From NCBI RefSeq assembly GCF_963678635.1, contig NC_087070.1:32277704-32341703 (forward strand): 64,000 bases of DNA, in the 5' to 3' direction. The translations under genes and the position numbers were made by a program. Below, piece after piece: positions 1 through 9,368 of this stretch. The stretch is from Symsagittifera roscoffensis. Taxonomy: Eukaryota; Xenacoelomorpha; Acoela; Convolutidae. Within the stretch, counting starts at the first letter, position 1; each line of letters opens with the position of its first letter. Below the pieces are notes generated by a model, which saw only the letters and a list, made by a program, of their open reading frames with translations, was not told the origin of the DNA and did not search any database.

Positions 1-1158
1 GATACCCAGAAATTGTCATTGTTACTAGTGCTAGGTTCGTCAAAAAGATGCTAGTGCTAGCTTCAACACATTCTTATTATGGGAGAAACTTTTTCGAACA
101 ATTTGAATTGAAACGTTTTCTGGACAAGGCGCGCAGATTCCAACTTAAGTTATCTTGTACAAACATTTCCTTTGCTGTGATTTATCCCGGGAAACATTTG
201 AGCAGTTTCGTTTTTAGTGCCCGCTTTGCCTTTTTCAAGAAACACTCTTAACTTACAAGACTAAATCTTCTTTCTGTTGTCCAAATGGAAGTTTTGTGAC
301 ATTCGACCAGAATGGCGCCAAAATGCATGCAACATCAAAATTTTATTGAATCTTGTAAAAAACACATCAAAATAAAACGTTTTCATTGCAAACTGCAACA
401 TCATCAGTAACTAAAAGACAAAAAACATATATACATATGTACACATGATATTAGCGTACAAAATTAACAAAGTGAGAAATAACTAAAAAGCAACCAAACC
501 GACTACTATTGATAGATTTAAGACAGAGAAATCTGTGACAATAAAACTAAAACTGAAATTTAATAGTTAGCTCTCTTTGTCGGTACTCCTCGCGCTAGTT
601 GAGGCACCGCGAAATTTTATTGAAGCTTGGATGGATTAACAGTGCTTATTGTGCAATTTGACGAATTAGGAAGTGTCAATTTGAAAAGACGAAATCATTT
701 TTACACGTCGGGACCTTGAAATTTCGCGAGCACTGAAAACCGCGAAAATCAGAACAGACAGATTTTCGCTAGAAAACAGCAACATTGACTCTCGACAGTG
801 AGGAAGAAGAGTGAATCATACTGAGATTACGATAGAAGCTGTCCGAATTGTGACGATTTTAGATGTACAATCGTTACCTAACAATTCCGGAGAATTCGGA
901 GGGGTCGCGGGAGGATTTTACCACCCTTACAGTAAGACGACAAGACCGCTCTTCGTCTGGATTCCAGAATCCGGAAGGGTCTCGGGAAGAAAACTGAAAT
1001 TGTATTTTAACAACTTTTAGCTTCCGGAGATGTCCTGAATTGAATTCACAAACATCAAAATTCGTTTTCAGATAATGAGAAGCTAGGAGTTGAGGTAAGG
1101 GTTGATCCATCTCCGCTGGAAATGATGATTTTTATATACTGAACAAAAACTATAGTAG
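1..1158. other. Left flank, no gene recognised
   Basis: AT-rich sequence with only short unconvincing ORFs. Around 885-1000 there is an imperfect internal duplication (two blocks sharing an ATTCCGG-like start and a GGGTC-CGGGA core). I see no splice-site-bounded exon and no recognisable protein similarity. Confidence 0.5.
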
Positions 1159-1198
1159 ACATAGACTATAATTTCAACACTAAAATTATAGTCTATGT
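1159..1198. repeat. 16-bp inverted repeat at the left end of the PLE array
   Basis: ACATAGACTATAATTT at 1159-1174 is the exact reverse complement of 1183-1198, with an 8-bp spacer. The right arm is the first part of the pLTR, which recurs at 4886 and 13790 as the end of ORF2. The left arm is therefore a short inverted copy of the element terminus, as often seen flanking PLE insertions. Confidence 0.8.
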
Positions 1199-1668
1199 AT
1201 AACATGGCTAAAATTTGAAAAACTGACATGTCAGAATCAAAAATGTTCCAAATCGAAATTTTATAACCAGAAAGAACAAAAAACTAAAAAAACTCAGAAA
1301 TTTACAGGAAAATGTTATTCATGAATAATATTATGTTATTACAGTTGTTCAAATTAGATTGGTTAAAAAGTTTTAGAGCCTTTTTAGACACGTTTCTCAT
1401 TTTTCAGATCTTCGATCGTTTTGTAAATACTGTAAAAAAATTTTAATCCTGATGATACACAGAATGTGCGAAAACGTTTGAATTAACATTTTACTTTTCT
1501 TATAACCATTTTTGTTAAATTCTAACCCTTTTTAGCAATAAGATAGAAGCAAACTGTTATATTCCTTTAAGGAAAACAGACATAGTACAAAAAAAAACTT
1601 TTTTTCTCTATTTGTACAGAGTTATATTACCACTTTTGGTTCATAATGTCAGTAGTGTTTGAGTTAAA
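1176..1668 (+). repeat. PLE pLTR, unit 1
   Basis: About 490 bp of noncoding sequence precedes ORF1. It recurs nearly unchanged at 4886-5374, in part at 8986-9368 and 13790-14118, and as a roughly 110-bp 3' remnant at 6379-6493 and 10375-10488. It contains the hammerhead-like motif at 1436-1492 and ends with a conserved stretch (GTTCATAATGTCAGTAGTG) just before the ORF1 ATG. It is probably the promoter and 5' UTR of the downstream unit. Confidence 0.8.
1436..1492 (+). ncRNA. Hammerhead-ribozyme-like motif, pLTR unit 1
   Basis: CTGATGA (1449-1455) is followed by a short hairpin with a GAA loop and then GAAA (1470-1473). Next comes the palindrome AACGTT (1473-1478), a candidate helix III closed only in a dimer. 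TTTTAAT before the core can pair with ATTAA and TTTT after it (helix I). One extra base lies between the core A and helix II, and this copy has an A where the others have G at the base of helix II. Hammerheads are known in PLE pLTRs, which supports the reading, but self-cleavage is inferred. Confidence 0.45.
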
Positions 1669-2304
1669 ATGGCGATGATTGTAGCTGCCAGCTCCTTTTA
1701 TCACAGCCTGAAAGATCTTGAGCAAAAGGAACGGAGAGAGACGCAGCAGAAGGTCTACGCAGTCCCCGGCCTTTCTTTGAACCCCAATACCTTGAACAGC
1801 GGCAAGGATTTACGAGTGTTATTGGAACTGCAACCTCTGGCCAGTAAGCAGAATATTATCTGGCACGACGTGCTGAACAACAGCATATCCTCACATCGCA
1901 CGGACAACTATACGCCCTGCCCACTTGACGAACTACTGGCGTATTTACAATCAAAGCGAAGACAAATTAGTGGCATTGTCTACTGCAGGAGAACCGGCAC
2001 TCCCGATATTTTTGAGGATCTGCGGAAGACAGAGATAATCGTCATAAAAACAACTGGTAGCCTTATCTCTAGAAGGAAGAGACAGAATCCTGCGGTCCTC
2101 AGAGAGTATCTTCAACTGCACGAGTCAAGTGAATTGGAGTTGAAGTCACTACGGGTGGTGCTGTCCCATCGAGACCATCTGCCAGGCATCTTCTCAAGGA
2201 TACGGGCCCAGACCAAGAAACCATCGCAGGGACGCCGCAGGGCAAAGGCGCGGAGAGCGGAGGTGTTGGCTGGCGACCTCCAGTCGGAACAGAACGACCA
2301 ATAG
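1669..2304 (+). CDS. PLE ORF1, unit 1 (211 aa, unknown function)
   Basis: Intact 211-codon frame starting MAMIVAASS and ending SEQNDQ. I do not recognise the family. The middle has an IIWHDVLNNSI segment, then GIVYCRRTGTPDIFEDLR, suggesting an alpha/beta fold. The C-terminus is strongly basic (repeated RRR/KAR clusters), consistent with nucleic-acid binding. The start is the first ATG after the pLTR and is shared by all five units. A GTAAGA donor-like site lies 3 nt after the stop. Unit 1 differs from the others at a few residues (F10, K19). Confidence 0.8.
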   Translation: MAMIVAASSFYHSLKDLEQKERRETQQKVYAVPGLSLNPNTLNSGKDLRVLLELQPLASKQNIIWHDVLNNSISSHRTDNYTPCPLDELLAYLQSKRRQISGIVYCRRTGTPDIFEDLRKTEIIVIKTTGSLISRRKRQNPAVLREYLQLHESSELELKSLRVVLSHRDHLPGIFSRIRAQTKKPSQGRRRAKARRAEVLAGDLQSEQNDQ

Positions 2305-2307
2305 AGG

Positions 2308-2418
2308 GTAAGATTTTGTTGTGGCTGTTTTTTCTTTGCTGAGTGCCTCATGAGTTTAAGTGCTCATGGCCTACAAAGAACAAATGACCGCAATTTTGCT
2401 GCCACCACCACTCCTTAG
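2308..2418 (+). other. Putative 111-bp intron between ORF1 and ORF2 (also in units 2-5)
   Basis: GTAAGA begins 3 nt after the ORF1 stop. A CTCCTTAG acceptor ends 1 nt before the ORF2 ATG (2420), with a T-rich stretch between. The same layout occurs at 6014-6124, 7133-7243, 10008-10118 and 11128-11238. PLEs are known to retain introns. Whether this one is spliced cannot be judged from sequence, and splicing would not fuse the two ORFs because the ORF1 stop lies upstream of the donor. Confidence 0.4.
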
Positions 2419-2419
2419 A

Positions 2420-4891
2420 ATGGTCCTGAAAAGAAAACTCGCTTGGAAACTTGTATTAGATTATTTAAAACATTTTCATAAATTTAATAGCAGTTTCCTG
2501 AGAATTAAATTTCTGAGAAAATGTCTCGATAACGACATTATACCAAATTTTTTACGGTTTCGCGTGCCTGATAACGGTGTTTTTTCGGATCAAGTGGTGC
2601 ACAGCTTCCAACTGAGACTCTTAATATCTGAGCTAAACCAGGCAAATGCGGATAGGGCCAAGGCATCGGGTAACCTAGTAAAAGCAAGGGAGGTAATGAG
2701 AAGGGGTATAGATGAGAAGTGGTGGCCTTCGGTAATATTCTATCTGAACCGGCAAGCAAGGTGTAGTTTCAATAAGCTGATAAGTCGACACAAGAGAAAG
2801 CTTGAAAAACATTCGGAAAGACAGGATAGACCATCAAAAACTTGGATGAAAAGGCAGTTAGAATTTTAGATGAAGTGATTTTGCCGCTTTGGGCGCGGGA
2901 AGTCTTAAGTTTTGGACGAAAACATCCGGTACGAGACAAATTCAATGAAATTCACTTCCTTGCTGACATTGATACTTTTTTGTCTGAACTGAAGTTAAAA
3001 AGAATAACCGGAGAAAAATTATGTGAGACTGAAGCAGCTGCAAAGAGAATTGCTAAGAATGTGAAACAGACCCCCTCTGACAAAGATGTTGAAAAAGCCA
3101 GAAAGTTTTCGAAGGACAACGGTCTTCTGGCAGTGCCATTTGATAAGGGGGTGGGTTTTTGTGTAATGAAAAAGGAGACATATGAGAAAAAACTGAAAGA
3201 CTTATTACAGGCAGAACAATTTAGTGAGAGGAAGAATCTGACAGACAGCGTGATTATGAAAATTGAAAAAGACATAAACAACGAATTACTCGCCATGAAA
3301 AAGAAGGACGAGATTAGCGAAGCGATGTATAATAGATTGAGATCAACGGGAGTGCAGCCGGCTAGACTGTATGGATTAGCAAAAGTACACAAACAAGGCA
3401 AACCACTTCGTCCCGTCCTTTCTTTGCCTGGTAGCTCATATGACAACCTAAATAAAAGATTGGCAGAGTACTTTGATGAAATTGAGGGGGCAAACATAGA
3501 AACAAACACTCAAAAGGCCAGGGAGATCTTGGAGAAAACTGAGTTGGACTCTGACGAGAGTATAATCTCCCTTGATGTAAAGAGTTTATACAATAATGTC
3601 CCGCTCAAGGAAGCGGTTGAAATAGCCCGGAGGAGATTATATGAGCAAGTCAACCCTCCGGAAACATCTCGCAAGACTATGAAAAAACTACTGAATTTGG
3701 CAGTGAGTAAGGTACATTTTAAATGCAATGGTTTGTGGTATGTACAAAAAGACGGTTTAGCAATGGGCGCCTCCCTTGCAGTAATATTGGCTAATTTGTG
3801 GCTTAAAGAATACGAACCTGCATTAAAGAAAGAAGTACCAAAATTGACTGTGCTAAGTGAGGTTAAGAAGGAAGTGTGCCCTAGATGTCAGAAAAAGGTG
3901 ACATATCAGACAAAAGGAGTAGAATGCGAAGCTTGTTTGAATTGGTACCACTTAGGGTGTGGTAACATATCGGAATCCGAATACACAGACATCGCTGAAA
4001 CAGTATGGTATTGCATGACTTGCAAAAAACAACGGGAAGCAGATCGGACTGTGAATGGTGTTAAAGTTTTTCTAATATAGGTGGACGACATAGTTAGAAC
4101 GGTCAAGGGCGATCCTGGGGTAGTTCTCGAGGCTGCCAATAAGTTGCATCCAAACTTGCAGCTCACCATAGAAGAACTCGATAGTAACGGTAATTTGGCC
4201 TTTTTGGACTTAAATGTTATTGAAGGGACGGTTCATAGGGTTTTCAGAAGTACCTCAGCATGGGAGTATTTTGACCAGGCATTGGAAAAAAAATCGGAAA
4301 CTATGGATTGAAAATCAATATCCAAAAAATTGGTCTGACAGGGTAGTGTTTGAAACTCTTAACAAGATCATTGAGGGAAAGAAAAATTTAGAGGTGAAGG
4401 CATCAGAACCGAGAAATGACAAATGGTTGAAAGACTCACCACCCCTTCTTACAATGCAATATCGAGGCAACCTATCTCAACTGTTAGCTGCAAAGGTTCG
4501 GCTAATATCCGGGGCACAGATAACTTTTACAACAAGAAAATTGAAAACATGCATTCCATCCCTCAAAACTTCCTTTGCTCGTGAACTGAGATCCAAAGTG
4601 GTGTACAAGCTTAGATTTAGTGGATGTAACTCCACCTATGTCGGTCAGACAGTTCGACATTTAGCCACGAGGGTCGATGAACACCGCAAAGAGGACTCCC
4701 CAGTAGGACAACACTTGTTAGAATGTAATAAGGAGGTAGGCGGTAATGCTGAGCTGAAGTCAGAGATTATAGACCAAACAGCCAACACTCATAAGCTACT
4801 GACACTAGAGGCTTTGCATATTTGGAGGGAGAGGCCGAAGATCAACACACGCGATGAATTCAGGAGCCGGGAATTAACACCAAAATTATAG
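2420..4891 (+). pseudogene. PLE ORF2, unit 1: reverse transcriptase with inserted PHD finger and GIY-YIG nuclease, broken
   Basis: From the MVLKRKL start, the N-terminal PLE region (NDIIPNFLRFRVPDN) runs to 2869. The frame then moves by one base near 2840, and the RT continues to 4080. RT motif A is SLDVKSLY (about 3570) and motif B is LAMGASLAVILANLWL (about 3757). A C4HC3 PHD finger (3877-4023) follows, and then the catalytic YVDD, where the Tyr codon is TAG (4078-4080). About 115 bp present in unit 5 are deleted near 4220, and a frame change follows. The GIY-YIG domain (CNSTYVGQTVRH, about 4600-4760) is intact in its own frame to the stop at 4889. The last codons overlap the next pLTR. Unit 1 lacks the two G deletions of units 3 and 5. 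Confidence 0.88.
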
Positions 4892-5374
4892 TCTATGTAT
4901 AACATGGCTAAAATTTAAAAAACTGACATGTCAGAATCAAAAATGTTCCCAAATCGAAATTTTATAACAAGAAAGAACAAAAAACTAAAAAATCTCAGAA
5001 ATTTACAGGAAAATGTTATTCATGATTACGTAATTATATTATGTTATTACAGTTGTTCAAATTTGATTGGTTAAAAAGTTTTAGAGCCTTTTTAGACACG
5101 TTTCTCATTTTTCAGATCTTCGATCGTTTTGTAAATACTGTAAAAAATTTTTAATCCTGATGATGCACAGAATGTGCGAAAACGTTTGAATTAACATTTT
5201 ACTTTTCTTATAACCATTTTTGTTAAATTCTAACCCTTTTTAGCGATAAGCTAGAAGCAAACTGTTATATTCCTTTAAGGAAAACAGACATAGTACAAAA
5301 AAGATTTTTTTCTCAATTTGTACAGAGTTATATTACCACTTTTGGTTCATAATGTCAGTAGTGTTTGAGTTAAA
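4886..5374 (+). repeat. PLE pLTR between units 1 and 2
   Basis: Full-length copy starting AAAATTATAGTCTATG, which supplies the ORF2 stop of unit 1, and ending at the unit 2 ORF1 ATG. It differs from the unit 1 copy by scattered substitutions and a few indels. Confidence 0.85.
5143..5200 (+). ncRNA. Hammerhead-ribozyme-like motif, pLTR unit 2
   Basis: CTGATGA at 5157-5163, helix II GCACA/TGTGC with GAA loop, GAAA, then the palindrome AACGTT. Helix II is perfect here, unlike unit 1. The same one-base extra between core A and helix II is present. Confidence 0.48.
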
Positions 5375-6010
5375 ATGGCGATGATTGTAGCTGCCAGCTC
5401 CCTTTATTACAGCCTGAAAGATCTTGAGCAAGAGGAACGGAGAGAGACGCAGCAGAAGGTCTACGCAGTCCCCGGCCTTTCTTTGAACCCCAATACCTTG
5501 AACAGCGGCAAGGATTTACGAGTGTTATTGGAACTGCAACCTCTGGCCAGTAAGCAGAATATTATCTGGCACGACGTGCTGAACAACAGCATATCCTCAC
5601 ATCGCACGGACAACTATACGCCCTGCCCACTTGACGAACTACTGGCGTATTTACAATCAAAGCGAAGACAAATTAGTGGCATTGTCTACTGCAGGAGAAC
5701 CGGCACTCCCGATATTTTTGAGGATCTGCGGAAGACAGAGATAATCGTCATAAAAACAACTGGTAGCCTTATCTCTAGAAGGAAGAGACAGAATCCTGCG
5801 GTCCTCAGAGAGCATCTTCAACTGCACGAGTCAAGTCAATTGGAGTTGAAGTCACTACGGGTGGTGCTGTCCCATCGAGACCATCTGCCAGGCATCTTCT
5901 CAAGGATACGGGCCCAGACCAAGAAACCATCGCAGGGACGCCGCGGGGCAAAGGCGCGGAGAGCGGAGGTGTTGGCTGGCGACCTCCAGTCGGAACAGAA
6001 CGACCAATAG
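5375..6010 (+). CDS. PLE ORF1, unit 2 (211 aa, unknown function)
   Basis: Intact copy of the 211-codon ORF1 with a handful of replacements relative to unit 1 (a Tyr in the N-terminal segment, His for Tyr in REHLQL, Gln for Glu in SSQLEL, Gly in GRRGAK). No frame damage. Function unknown; the basic C-terminus suggests nucleic-acid binding. Confidence 0.8.
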   Translation: MAMIVAASSLYYSLKDLEQEERRETQQKVYAVPGLSLNPNTLNSGKDLRVLLELQPLASKQNIIWHDVLNNSISSHRTDNYTPCPLDELLAYLQSKRRQISGIVYCRRTGTPDIFEDLRKTEIIVIKTTGSLISRRKRQNPAVLREHLQLHESSQLELKSLRVVLSHRDHLPGIFSRIRAQTKKPSQGRRGAKARRAEVLAGDLQSEQNDQ

Positions 6011-6125
6011 AGGGTAAGATTTTGTTGTGGCTGTTTTTTCTTTGCTGAGTGCCACATGAGTTTAAGTGCTTGTGGCCTACAAAGAACAAATGACCGCAAT
6101 TTAGCTGCCACCACCACTCCTTAGA

Positions 6126-6371
6126 ATGGTCCTGAAAAGAAAACTCACTTGGAAACTTGTATTAGATTATTTAAAACATTTTAATAAATTTAATAGCAGT
6201 TTCCTGAGAACTAAATTTCTGAGAAAATGTCTCGATAACGACATTATACCAAATTTTTTACGGTTTCGCGTGCCTGATAACGGTGTTTTTTCGGATCAAG
6301 TGGTGCACAGCTTCCAACTGAGACTCTTAATATCTGAGCTAAGCCAGGCAAATGCCAGGTTATATATCTGA
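6126..6371 (+). pseudogene. PLE ORF2 5' stub, unit 2
   Basis: The first 78 or so codons of ORF2 (MVLKRKLTWKL to ELSQANA), then a jump into a copy of its own preceding 15 bp (CTGAGCTAAGCCAGG) and into the pLTR interior at about 6379. All RT catalytic motifs and the nuclease are missing. The junction is shared with unit 4. Confidence 0.85.
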
Positions 6372-6378
6372 GCTAAGC

Positions 6379-6493
6379 CAGGTTATATTCCTGTAAGGAA
6401 AACAGACATAGTACAAAAAAAAACTTTTTTCTCAATTTGTACAGAGTTATATTACCACTTTTGGTTCATAATGTCAGTAGTGTTTGAGTTAAA
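6379..6493 (+). repeat. Truncated pLTR between units 2 and 3
   Basis: Only the last roughly 110 bp of the pLTR, from TTATATTCCTGTAAGG to the ORF1 ATG. The ribozyme-like motif is missing. A matching remnant lies at 10375-10488. Confidence 0.85.
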
Positions 6494-7129
6494 ATGGCAA
6501 TGATTGTAGCTGCCAGCTCCCTTTATCACAGCCTGAAAGATCTTGAGCAAGAGGAGCGGAGAGAGACGCAGCAGAAGGTCTACGCAGTCCCCGGCCTTTC
6601 TTTGAACCCCAATACCTTGAACAGCGGCAAGGATTTACGAGTGTTATTGGAACTGCAACCTCTGGCCAGTAAGCAGAATATTATCTGGCACGACGTGCTG
6701 AACAACAGCATATCCTCACATCGCACGAACAACTATACGCCCTGCCCACTTGACGAACTACTGGCGTATTTACAATCAAAGCGACGACAAATTAGTGGCA
6801 TTGTCTACTGCAGGAGAACCGGCACTCCCGATATTTTTGAGGATCTGCGGAAGACAGAGATAATCGTCATAAAAACAACTGGTAGCCTTATCTCTAGAAG
6901 GAAGAGACAGAATCCTGCGGTCCTCAGAGAGTATCTTCAACTGCACGAGTCAAGTGAATTGGAGTTGAAGTCACTACGGGTGGTGCTGTCCCATCGAGGC
7001 CATCTGCCAGGCATCTTCTCAAGGATACGGGCCCAGACCAAGAAACCATCGCAGGGACGCCGCAGGGCAAAGGCGCGGAGAGCGGAGGTGTTGGCTGGCG
7101 ACCTCCAGTCGGAACAGAACGACCAATAG
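6494..7129 (+). CDS. PLE ORF1, unit 3 (211 aa, unknown function)
   Basis: Intact 211-codon copy. Distinctive residues are N in HRTNN, shared with units 4 and 5, and G for D in SHRGHL. No frame damage although the following ORF2 is broken. Confidence 0.8.
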   Translation: MAMIVAASSLYHSLKDLEQEERRETQQKVYAVPGLSLNPNTLNSGKDLRVLLELQPLASKQNIIWHDVLNNSISSHRTNNYTPCPLDELLAYLQSKRRQISGIVYCRRTGTPDIFEDLRKTEIIVIKTTGSLISRRKRQNPAVLREYLQLHESSELELKSLRVVLSHRGHLPGIFSRIRAQTKKPSQGRRRAKARRAEVLAGDLQSEQNDQ

Positions 7130-7244
7130 AGGGTAAGATTTTGTTGTGGCTGTTTTTTCTTTGCTGAGTGCCACATGAGTTTAAGTGCTTGTGGCCTACA
7201 AAGAACAAATGACCGCAATTTAGCTGCCACCACCACTCCTTAGA

Positions 7245-8985
7245 ATGGTCCTGAAAAGAAAACTCACTTGGAAACTTGTATTAGATTATTTAAAACATTT
7301 TAATAAATTTAATAGCAGTTTCCTGAGAATTAAATTTCTGAGAAAATGTCTCGATAACGACATTATACCAAATTTTTTACGGTTTCGCGTGCCTGATAAC
7401 GGTGTTTTTTCGGATCAAGTGGTGCACAGCTTCCAACTGAGACTCTTAATATCTGAGCTAAACCAGGCAAATGCGGATAGGGCCAAGGCATCGGGTAACC
7501 TAGTAAAAGCAAGGGAGGTAATGAGAAGGGGTATAGATGAGAAGTGGTGGCCTTCGGTAATATTCTATCTGAACCCGCAAGCAAGGTGTAGTTTCAATAA
7601 CCTGATAAGTCGACACAAGAGAAAGCTTGAAAAACTTTCGGAAAGATACGATAGACCATTAAAAACTTGGATGAAAAGGCAGTTAGAATTTTAGATGAAG
7701 TGATTTTGCCGTTTTGGGTGCGGGAAGTCTTAAGTTTTGGACCAAAACATCCGGTACGAGACAAATTCAATGAAATTCACTTCCTTGCTGACATTGATAG
7801 TTTTTTGTGTGAACTGAAGTTAAATAGAATAACCGGAGAAAAATTATGTGAGACTGAAGCAGCTGCAAAGAGAATTGCTAAGAGTGTGAAACAGACCCCC
7901 TCTGACAAAATTGTGGAAAAAGCCAGAAAATATTTGAAGGACAACGGTCTTCTGGCAGTGCCATTTGATAGGGGGTGGGTTTTTGTGTAATGAAAAAGGA
8001 GACATATGAGAAAAAACTGAAAGACTTATTACAGGCAGAACAATTTAGTGAGAGGAAGAATCTGACAGACAGCGTGATTATGAAAATTGAAAAAGACATA
8101 AACAAAGAATTACTCGCCATGAAAAAAAAGGACGAGATTAACGAAGCGATGTATAATAGATTGAGATCAATGGGAGCGCAGCCGACTAGACTGTATGGAT
8201 TAGCAAAAGTACACAAACAAGGCAAACCACTTCGTCCCGTCCTTTCTTTACCTGGTAGCTCATATGACAACCTAAATAAAACATTGGCAAAGTACTTTGA
8301 TGAAATTGAGGGGGAAAACATAGAAACGAACACTCAAATGGCCAGGAGATCTTGGAGAAAACTGAGTTGAACTCTGACGAGAGTATAATCTCCCTTGATG
8401 TAAAGAGTTTATACACTAATGTCCCGCTCAAGGAAGCGGTTGAAATAGCCCTGAGGAGATTATATGAGCAAGTCAACCCTCCGAAAACATCTCGCAAGAC
8501 TATGAAAAAACTACTGAGTTTGTCAGTGAGTAAGGTACATTTTAAATGCAATGGTTTGTGGTATGTACAAAAAGACAGTTTAGCAATGGACGCCTCCCTT
8601 GCAGTAATATTGGCTAATTTGTGGCTTAAAGAATACGAACCTGCATTAAGGAAAGAAGTACCAAAATTGACTGTGCTAAGTGAGGGTAACAAGGAAGTGT
8701 GCCCTAGATGTCAGAAAAAGGTGACATATCAGACAAAAGGAGTAGAATGCGAAGCTTGTTTGAATTGGTACCACTTAGGGTGTGGTAACATATCGGAATC
8801 CGAATACGCAGACATCGCTGAAACAGTATGGTATTGCATGAATTGCAAACAACAACGGGAAGCAGATCGGACTGTGAATGGTGTTAAAGTTTTGCTAAGA
8901 TATGTGGACGACATAGTTAGAACGGTCAAGGGCGATCCTGGGGTAGTTCTCGAGGCTGCCAATAAGTTGCATCCAAACTTAGAAA
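7245..8985 (+). pseudogene. PLE ORF2, unit 3: reverse transcriptase with PHD finger, truncated and frameshifted
   Basis: N-terminal region 7245-7694, the same one-base frame change as unit 1 near 7665, then RT. Two single-G losses relative to unit 1 (near 7970 and near 8346) break the frame again; unit 5 has both. Motif A (SLDVKSLYTNV) and motif B (LAMDASLAVILANLWL, with D in place of G) lie in the 8352-9068 frame. The PHD finger is at 8700-8846 and an intact YVDD follows near 8902. The 3' part is lost: at 8985 the sequence jumps from the NKLHPNL codons into the interior of a pLTR, so the nuclease is absent. Confidence 0.87.
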
Positions 8986-9368
8986 ACCTCAGAAATTTAC
9001 AGGAAAATGTTATTCATGATTACGTAATTAAATTATGTTATTACAGTTGTTCAAATTTGATTGGTTAAAAAGTTTTAGAGCCTTTTTAGACACGTTTCTC
9101 ATTTTTCAGATCTTCGATCGTTTTGTAAATACTGTAAAAAAATTTTAATCCTGATGATGCACAGAATGTGCGAAAACGTTTGAATTAACATTTTACTTTT
9201 CTTATAACCATTGTTGTTAAATTCTAACCCTTTTTAGCGATAAGCTAGAAGCAAACTGTTATATTCCTTTAAGGAAAACAGACATAGTACAAAAAAGATT
9301 TTTTTCTCAATTTGTACAGAGTTATATTACCACTTTTGGTTCATAATGTCAGTAGTGTTTGAGTTAAA
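8986..9368 (+). repeat. 5'-truncated pLTR between units 3 and 4
   Basis: Joins at a CTCAGAAATTTACAGG segment and runs to the unit 4 ORF1. It retains the ribozyme-like motif (9138-9194). Confidence 0.83.
9138..9194 (+). ncRNA. Hammerhead-ribozyme-like motif, pLTR unit 4
   Basis: CTGATGA at 9151-9157, helix II GCACA-GAA-TGTGC, GAAA, AACGTT, with the same flanking helix I candidates as in the other full pLTRs. Confidence 0.48.

Noticed and set aside
811-1110. Short ORFs on both strands near the left end
   Set aside because: No domain, no splice context and overlapping opposite frames; composition is driven by a GC-richer imperfect repeat.
5805-6117. Minus-strand ORFs antisense to PLE ORF1 (also at 2112, 6924, 9799, 10932)
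   Set aside because: They recur only because the sense ORF1 is repeated; compositional shadows of it.
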